Source of the DNA: CAZEJS01 sp964512645
Lineage (GTDB): Bacteria; Actinomycetota; Geothermincolia; Fen-727; Anoxymicrobiaceae
Direction of reading: 5' to 3'
Length of the DNA stretch: 9,662 bases
Assembly: GCA_964512645.1 (NCBI GenBank)
Contig: CAZEJS010000043.1
Location: 1 to 9,662, forward strand
Within the stretch, counting starts at the first letter, position 1. Every line of letters begins with the position of its first letter. The notes beneath the pieces are model-generated. The model was not told the origin of the DNA. It worked only from the letters and a program-made list of their open reading frames with translations, and ran no database searches. Position numbers and translations under genes: made by a program. Positions 5,406 to 9,662 of the stretch are shown here, piece after piece.

Positions 5406-7306
5406 ACTGCGCCGGATGCGGCAGGCCGGTTGGGGACGGGAAATACTGTCCGTTCTGCGGGATGGAGAAACAGGACTCACTCGAAGGCGGCTCCCCCGTC
5501 CCCCGACCCACCCCTCCCACCGTGGTCCGGGGGCCCGAGACCCCCGGTACGGTGCACCTGTCTGGGGGCGGGGTACCCGAGGCCCCCGCGGCCTTCGGGC
5601 GTTACCGCGTCCTGCGCCGGGTGGGCAGGGGTGCCATGGGCATCGTCTACCTTGCCCGCGACGACAAGATAGGCCGCAACGTAGCCATCAAGGCGCTGGA
5701 CATAGACGAGCGCCTTCCCGAGGACGAGAAAGAGGAGATACGCCAGCGCTTCGAGCGCGAGGCCAGGGCCGCCGGCATGCTCTCGCACCCGAACATAGTC
5801 ACCGTCTACGACGTGGGCGAAGAGGGCGGCGTCCCCTACATCGCCATGGAGTACCTGGAGGGCGCGACCCTTACCGAGGCCGCCCACCAGAGCCCGCTGT
5901 CCATACCCCAGGCCAGGAGCGTGGCCGCCCAGGTCCTCTCGGCCCTGGCGTACGCGCACTCCCACGACGTCGTCCACCGGGACATCAAGCCCGACAACAT
6001 CTTCCTGCTCCCCGACGGCAGGGTGAAGGTGGCGGACTTCGGGATCGCCCGCATATCCTCGTCTGCCACCATGACCCAGGTGGGACAGGTGATGGGGACC
6101 CCGGGCTACATGAGCCCCGAACAGGTCAAGGGAGAGACGGTCGGGCCGGCCAGCGACATCTTCTCCACCGGCGTCCTCCTCTACGAGCTGCTCACCGGAG
6201 TCGCCCCTTTCTCCTCGACCTCTCCCACCAGCATCATGTACAAGATAGTCCACGAGGAGCCCAGGCCGGCCCACCTGCTGAACCCCGGGGTCCCGCCCAC
6301 GCTGGAGGCGGTGATAGCCAGGGCTACCGCCAAGAGCCCTTCAGCGCGCTACTCCGACGCCTCCGAGATGAAGAAGGACATCGAGACGGACAGCGCGCCC
6401 CTTCCCGCGCAGCCCGCGGTGGATGAAGGCACCCTCCTGCGCGCGGCCCCCGTACAGCAGGTGATGCCCCCGGCGGCCGCGGTCCCCGCCCCCGCGGCGG
6501 CACAGCCGAAGAAGAAGAACGCCGCCATCCTCATCGGGGTGGGCGCGGGAGCGCTCATGGTGGCCGCCGCCGTCGCGGTCGTCCTGGTCCTGGTCCTCAA
6601 GGGCGGGGCGGGCCTGACCATCCAGAGCCCGAAGGTCGGGGAGTCGGTGGGAAACCCCATGAAGGTCTCCATCTCGGTGAAGAACCCCTCCAGGGTGGAC
6701 AGGGTCTCCCTCTCCGTGGACGGGACCGAGCAGAAGTCCCTGTCCGGCTCCACCTACGAGGCGGAGCTCGACCCCGGCGGGGAAGGGGAGCACGAGCTGA
6801 GGGCTTCGGCGTATTCGGCGACGGGGCAACTGCTCCACGACACGGCGGTGAAGTACAGGTCACGCGGCGGCGCTTCGGCCGGCGGCGCGAAAGGCTTCGA
6901 GCAGGGCCTTGCCGCCAGGATCGGTGAAGCCGGCGGCATCGACGCCACACTGGTCCGTTACGCGGACCAGATCAACAACGATTACCTCGACAACAACTAC
7001 ATGCCGCCCGGTTTCCTCGAGGAAACCAGGGCGCTCGCGGCGCAGGCCGGCGCGCTCGTGCAGTCGGTCGGCTCCATGAGCCCTCCCGCCGGCATGCAGG
7101 ACCTCCAGGCCGACCTGCTGAGGTTGTGCGGCTACCTCCAGACCAGGGCCGACGCCATAGTCGGCGGGTGCCAGTCCTTCGCCACTTACGGCAAGAGGGG
7201 CGATTTCGTCCAGCGGTTCAAAGCGGGACAGCCCGGCAAGGAGGCTTTCCGCGCGGAGTGGCCGCCTTTCCTGGACAGGTGCAGGGCGAGGGGGCTGGGA
7301 GTCTGA
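5402..7306 (+). CDS. Zinc ribbon Ser/Thr protein kinase with Ig-like ectodomain
   Basis: A Hanks-type (Pkn family) transmembrane kinase. Order: zinc ribbon (C3, C6, C16, C19), a Thr/Pro-rich linker (about 28-62, including PETPGT, 45-50), a kinase domain (about 67-330), a linker, one TM helix (about 373-399) and an outer part (400-634). Catalytic features are all present: Gly loop GRGAMG (75-80), Lys97 in VAIK, probable helix-C Glu120, HRDIKPDN (192-199) with Asp194, DFG (212-214), activation-loop GTPGYMSPE (232-240) with candidate phospho-site T233, and Asp252. HRD marks it as an RD kinase, usually activated by autophosphorylation in the loop. The outer part is an Ig-like domain (about 404-486) followed by a helical domain (about 500-634) instead of the PASTA repeats of PknB. 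It resembles the outer part of the FHA protein encoded upstream. The start is TTG at 5402, fixed by GGAGGT at 5391-5396; the ATG at 5397 runs into TGA after two codons. Ligand and substrates are unknown. Confidence 0.96.
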   Translation: MNCAGCGRPVGDGKYCPFCGMEKQDSLEGGSPVPRPTPPTVVRGPETPGTVHLSGGGVPEAPAAFGRYRVLRRVGRGAMGIVYLARDDKIGRNVAIKALDIDERLPEDEKEEIRQRFEREARAAGMLSHPNIVTVYDVGEEGGVPYIAMEYLEGATLTEAAHQSPLSIPQARSVAAQVLSALAYAHSHDVVHRDIKPDNIFLLPDGRVKVADFGIARISSSATMTQVGQVMGTPGYMSPEQVKGETVGPASDIFSTGVLLYELLTGVAPFSSTSPTSIMYKIVHEEPRPAHLLNPGVPPTLEAVIARATAKSPSARYSDASEMKKDIETDSAPLPAQPAVDEGTLLRAAPVQQVMPPAAAVPAPAAAQPKKKNAAILIGVGAGALMVAAAVAVVLVLVLKGGAGLTIQSPKVGESVGNPMKVSISVKNPSRVDRVSLSVDGTEQKSLSGSTYEAELDPGGEGEHELRASAYSATGQLLHDTAVKYRSRGGASAGGAKGFEQGLAARIGEAGGIDATLVRYADQINNDYLDNNYMPPGFLEETRALAAQAGALVQSVGSMSPPAGMQDLQADLLRLCGYLQTRADAIVGGCQSFATYGKRGDFVQRFKAGQPGKEAFRAEWPPFLDRCRARGLGV

Positions 7307-7328
7307 GCGGATAGCGAGAAGGGGCCAG

Positions 7329-8699
7329 ATGGCGAACAGGGCAGACAGGAAGCTGATCGCCGGCGTGCGAAAGGGGCAGCCGGAATCGTTCGATGCGCTC
7401 TACGAGCTCTACAAGCTGCCGATATTCAACTTCGTATACCAGATGGTCGGGGACGTAGAGGAGGCGAAGGACCTGACCCAGGACACTTTCGTCGCGATCT
7501 ACCAGGTCCTCCTGGAGGACAGGAAGATCGAGAACCTCAAGGCCTACACCTACGCGGTAGCCAGGAACAAGGTGCTGGAGCGGATGAAGCTCCGGGCCAG
7601 GGAGACCCCCGCCGAGGAGTTCCTGGCGCAGGTGCCCGACGAGAGCTACTACTCCGACCCGGCCAGGGCCGCGCGCAACAGGAAGCAGCAGGCCGACATA
7701 ATCAAGGCCCTGCAGGGGATGCCCGAGCGCTACCGGGAAGTGCTGGTGCTGCGCGAGCAGGCCGGGTTCAGCTACGAGCAGATAGCGGCGATGCTGGACA
7801 CGAACAAGACGAACGTGGGCGTGATGATCTACAGGGCGCGGTCGAAGTTCAGGGAGATGTACAGGATGCTGCAGATAACCGAAAAACCCGGGTCCGAGGA
7901 GTGCGAGAGGATGCTGCCACTGATATGCGGCTGGCTCGACGGCGAACTCAAGGACAGGCAGGAGAGGGAGGTCCAGGCTCACATGAAGGACTGCCCGTTC
8001 TGCAGGCTGGCTTCCGAGCAGATGGCGGAGGCCAGCAGCACGTTCCACGGCCTGGTACCGCTGCTGGTCCCGCTGTCGGTCAAAGCGGCCGTGATGTCTG
8101 AAGTGGGGATGGCGGGGGCCGTGCCCGTATCCATCGCCGGGGGCGCCGCGGGCGCCGCGGGCGCCGGGGCGGGAAGCGCCCTGGCGGGTGGCTCTGTCGC
8201 GGCTTCAGCGCCCGGCGCGGCGGCTTCGGCTTCCACCTTCGGCGCCGGAACCGGGGCGGGCGCGGGCGCCGCGGCCGCCGGGGGCTTGAGCGGAAAGGCG
8301 GTGGGGATCGCCGTAGCCGCGATAATCGCCGCCGCGGCGGCAGGCGGTGGGACTTACGTGGGAATCAGGGAAGCACGCAGGAAACCGGCGGCGACGGCGC
8401 AGAGCCTGCGAGCGCAGATACGGGAGTTCCTGGGAGGAAAGCTCACGTATGTGGATATCCCCGCCGCCTTGAGGCGGCGGGCCTCCGACCTCGAGACCGC
8501 GGCCAGGCGGTTCATCGAGGAAGAGATGCCGGGATGCTCTTACCAGGAGATAGTGAAGGCCGAACAGGCAGGGCCGGTATCCACGCTTGGTGTCTCAGGG
8601 CTCCAGGGGGCACAGACCCCACGGCCGGTGGACTGCTACCTGCAGGTGGTGAAGGACGGCGAGGATTTCCAGGTCCGGAAGATGACGCGCGAGCCGTGA
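7329..8699 (+). CDS. ECF sigma factor fused to zinc anti-sigma domain, TM helix and outer domain
   Basis: One 456-residue chain joins a sigma factor and its likely inhibitor. Residues about 20-90 are sigma region 2 (FDALYELYK..., DLTQDTFVAIY at 48-58, NLKAYTYAVARNKV at 69-82). Residues about 125-178 are region 4 with the helix-turn-helix (LQGMPERYREVLVLRE, FSYEQIAAMLDTN). After a short linker comes a zf-HC2/ZAS-type anti-sigma domain (about 190-228): C192, then LDGEL (203-207) and the H-x3-C-x2-C site H218/C222/C225. A long Ala/Gly-rich region (about 262-320) leads to a TM helix (about 322-346), and about 105 residues with C403 and C436 follow outside. Normal ECF sigma factors are about 170-200 residues, with the anti-sigma encoded separately. 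Here the sigma would be held at the membrane until proteolysis or a shape change exposes it. Sigma/anti-sigma fusions have, as I recall, been described in some actinobacterial ECF groups. The ATG at 7329 follows GAGAAGGGG; it lies 22 bases after the kinase stop. Confidence 0.93.
   Translation: MANRADRKLIAGVRKGQPESFDALYELYKLPIFNFVYQMVGDVEEAKDLTQDTFVAIYQVLLEDRKIENLKAYTYAVARNKVLERMKLRARETPAEEFLAQVPDESYYSDPARAARNRKQQADIIKALQGMPERYREVLVLREQAGFSYEQIAAMLDTNKTNVGVMIYRARSKFREMYRMLQITEKPGSEECERMLPLICGWLDGELKDRQEREVQAHMKDCPFCRLASEQMAEASSTFHGLVPLLVPLSVKAAVMSEVGMAGAVPVSIAGGAAGAAGAGAGSALAGGSVAASAPGAAASASTFGAGTGAGAGAAAAGGLSGKAVGIAVAAIIAAAAAGGGTYVGIREARRKPAATAQSLRAQIREFLGGKLTYVDIPAALRRRASDLETAARRFIEEEMPGCSYQEIVKAEQAGPVSTLGVSGLQGAQTPRPVDCYLQVVKDGEDFQVRKMTREP
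8141..8167 (+). repeat. Three tandem 9-mers in the Ala/Gly linker
   Basis: GGGCGCCGC occurs at 8141-8149 and 8150-8158, and GGGCGCCGG at 8159-8167. It is in frame and encodes Gly-Ala-Ala units, so loss or gain of a unit would alter only the linker length of the sigma/anti-sigma fusion. Confidence 0.85.
8460..8481 (+). repeat. Perfect 9-bp GC hairpin inside the sigma fusion gene
   Basis: CCCGCCGCC (8460-8468) and GGCGGCGGG (8473-8481) pair perfectly across a TTGA loop. No T run follows, so it is not a normal intrinsic terminator. It lies within the codons of the outer domain (around residues 378-384, PAALRRR). Confidence 0.8.
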
Positions 8700-8789
8700 A
8701 AGCGCCGCCGGCAGCATCCCTCCGGGCCACCGCCTTCCCTGGCTCGTTTCCCTTCCCCGCAGGCCGGCCCTGAGCGGTGGCGGAGCGAC
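8700..8789. other. Convergent intergenic gap with long-loop inverted repeat
   Basis: These 90 bases separate the converging sigma fusion and trmO genes. GCCACCGC (8726-8733) and GCGGTGGC (8774-8781) are perfect inverted copies 40 bases apart, with the palindrome GGCCGGCC (8762-8769) between them. No T tract follows on either strand, so a two-way terminator is possible but weakly supported. Confidence 0.35.
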
Positions 8790-9329
8790 CTAGCCGTCCC
8801 GGTCGGTACCCATGCGCTTCATAAGCTCTTCCATCCAGCCCGCCAGCTTCACGTCGCCCGGCGCGTCGAACCGCGGGTGGTGGGGCTTGATGTCGACGAC
8901 CGGGCTGCCGTCAACGGCGTCCAGCCCCTGGACCTTCAGGACGTTTCCCCGACGCTCGAGGAGCCTGACGGTGGTCGAGCACAGCGGGTTGGGCCTCACC
9001 GGCGACCTCGTCGCGAACACTCCCACCAGCGGCATGTCTTTCTGTCCCGCGGGGTGGACTTTTCGCACATCCCGGGCCCCTTCTTTCGCAAGATGGGGCC
9101 AGTAGAGGATGATAAGGTGAGAGAAATCCTCCAGGCCTTCGACGCAGTCGGAGTACTCGTCGTAAACGATGACTTCGGAAACCCCGTCGCCCGGCGCCTT
9201 CGCCGGCGGGTCTGAGGAGTCCGTGCGCAGGTCGCCGTTCTCGAACCGGAGTGACGGGTCTTTACGGGGGCTCCTGACTTCTCCCACGGGGTAGACGTTC
9301 ATGTCCCCGGTGTCTTCTTCGATATTCAA
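8790..9329 (-). CDS. trmO: TsaA/TrmO-family tRNA (t6A37) methyltransferase
   Basis: The 179-residue protein belongs to the TsaA/YaeB/VirR beta-barrel family. Its best known member, TrmO, uses S-adenosylmethionine to methylate N6 of t6A at position 37 of certain tRNAs. The diagnostic motif GVFATRSPVRPNP (103-115) and the later LDAVDGSPVVDIKPH (136-150) match the family closely; the N-terminal VYPVGEVRSP (12-21) is the usual opening strand. The length fits the single-domain form, without the C-terminal extension of E. coli TrmO. The start is taken as TTG at 9329 because AGGAGGT (complement of 9337-9343) lies seven bases before it; an ATG at codon 10 (9300-9302) has no such site but would keep the domain. 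It faces the signalling operon tail to tail and appears unrelated to it. The family call is firm; the exact substrate is from family knowledge, since some TsaA relatives act on other molecules. Confidence 0.87.
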   Translation of the reverse strand: MNIEEDTGDMNVYPVGEVRSPRKDPSLRFENGDLRTDSSDPPAKAPGDGVSEVIVYDEYSDCVEGLEDFSHLIILYWPHLAKEGARDVRKVHPAGQKDMPLVGVFATRSPVRPNPLCSTTVRLLERRGNVLKVQGLDAVDGSPVVDIKPHHPRFDAPGDVKLAGWMEELMKRMGTDRDG

Positions 9330-9500
9330 TTAGCAGACCTCCTGACACGAAGTGCCTCACGGGCGCCCCGGCCCGAAGCCGGGACACTGACAGCATACCG
9401 CGCCGGGCGCGATCCGGGCAGATCCCCATGACGCCCGGGGTGCCTGTAAGATTTTTCTCTCATCCCGGTCATACACACAAGAGAAAAGCCAGGATGGAGG
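9330..9500 (-). promoter_or_regulatory. trmO leader with small dyads
   Basis: This is the presumed upstream region of trmO, read on the minus strand. It contains a 6-bp stem with a five-base loop (CCCGGC 9367-9372, GCCGGG 9378-9383), a 13-bp palindrome CGCGCCGGGCGCG (9399-9411) that could be an operator, and an AT-rich 8-bp inverted repeat (TTTTCTCT 9453-9460, AGAGAAAA 9480-9487). A possible -10 (TATGCT, complement of 9392-9397) has no good -35. No promoter can be called with confidence. Confidence 0.35.
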
Positions 9501-9649
9501 TTAAGGCAATTGCGCGCTTATGCCGATAATGACTGCGGCAATAGGCAACGGATCACAAAAAGCGGCAATGCGGTATTTCCTTTCGAGGGATATTTCACAC
9601 CCGAAGCGGTGGAGTTGACCCGCTTTCATTGACACCTCCGTATGAGAGA
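9456..9649. repeat. 8-bp inverted repeat bracketing the small ORF
   Basis: TCTCTCAT (9456-9463) and ATGAGAGA (9642-9649) are perfect inverted copies enclosing a 194-bp, less GC-rich block with the small ORF inside. A miniature transposable element or mobile repeat is possible. No target-site duplication could be identified. Confidence 0.3.
9501..9629 (-). CDS. Possible 42-residue small protein
   Basis: An ATG at 9629 (minus strand) opens 42 codons ending in TAA. GGAGGT (complement of 9634-9639) lies four bases before it, slightly close but strong. The peptide begins MKAGQLHRFG, has a basic middle (LERKYR, 15-20) and a moderately hydrophobic end (IAAFCDPLPIAAVIIGISA, 21-39) that could associate with membrane, with C11 and C25. 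I recognise no family. Third codon positions are about half G or C, well below the strongly GC-biased genes to the left, which suggests a different origin, a decayed element or non-coding DNA. It lies about 170 bases upstream of trmO on the same strand. Confidence 0.35.
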   Translation of the reverse strand: MKAGQLHRFGCEISLERKYRIAAFCDPLPIAAVIIGISAQLP

Positions 9650-9661
9650 CACTAGGTCTCT
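9645..9661. repeat. 6-bp hairpin at the window edge
   Basis: AGAGAC (9645-9650) and GTCTCT (9656-9661) pair across ACTAG, just upstream of the ribosome site of the minus-strand small ORF. It may be an operator or the end of a larger repeat cut by the window boundary. Confidence 0.45.
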
Positions 9662-9662
9662 G

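Noticed and set aside
5167..6426. 419-codon plus-strand open frame over the kinase
   Set aside because: It is an out-of-frame shadow of the kinase domain, whose catalytic motifs are all in the other frame.
9494..9529. Plus-strand 11-codon frame from the ATG at 9494
   Set aside because: It is too short, has no proper ribosome site, and overlaps the end of the better minus-strand small ORF.
9615..9657. TTGACC (9615-9620) and TTGACA (9629-9634) as plus-strand -35 boxes
   Set aside because: No acceptable -10 lies at 16-18 bases, and the second overlaps the start codon and ribosome site of the minus-strand small ORF; no plus-strand gene is visible after it.

Overview
The window is about 9.7 kb of high-GC bacterial DNA. 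Five of nine clear genes start with GTG or TTG, mostly behind good Shine-Dalgarno sequences. Soluble parts carry CxxC...CxxC zinc ribbons, and there is a Pkn-type kinase, FHA proteins and an ECF sigma factor. Together these suggest a deep-branching actinobacterial or similar high-GC lineage. That placement is inferred from gene content and composition only; no rRNA or lineage marker is present.

Positions 1-8699 hold eight tightly packed plus-strand genes with gaps of 6-67 bases, probably one operon that may begin upstream of the window. In order: a membrane-anchored SH3b-like protein (1-444); a MacB/LolD-type ABC ATPase with two extra C-terminal zinc ribbons (457-1584); its FtsX/MacB-type permease (1591-2826); a small zinc ribbon-FHA protein (2839-3279); a zinc ribbon protein with a C-terminal membrane anchor (3347-4033); an FHA-TM-Ig-like ectodomain protein (4073-5371); a zinc ribbon-Ser/Thr kinase-TM-Ig-like ectodomain protein (5402-7306); and an ECF sigma factor fused in one chain to a zinc-binding anti-sigma domain, a TM helix and an outer domain (7329-8699).

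As a working model (inference), the kinase and the FHA membrane protein read the envelope through related ectodomains. The kinase phosphorylates Thr residues that FHA domains can dock on, zinc ribbons help assemble the inner-face complex, and the outputs are control of an ABC exporter and release of a membrane-held sigma factor. The unusual points are the zinc ribbons on four otherwise unrelated proteins, the modules shared between kinase, FHA protein and tail-anchored protein, and the sigma/anti-sigma fusion.

Positions 8700-8789 are a short convergent intergenic gap. A minus-strand trmO/tsaA-like tRNA methyltransferase gene follows (8790-9329, TTG start). The last 333 bases are visibly less GC-rich toward the end. 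They hold the trmO leader, several small dyads and a possible 42-codon minus-strand small ORF (9501-9629) with a good Shine-Dalgarno sequence, bracketed by an 8-bp inverted repeat. No rRNA, tRNA, CRISPR array, transposase or convincing promoter was seen.
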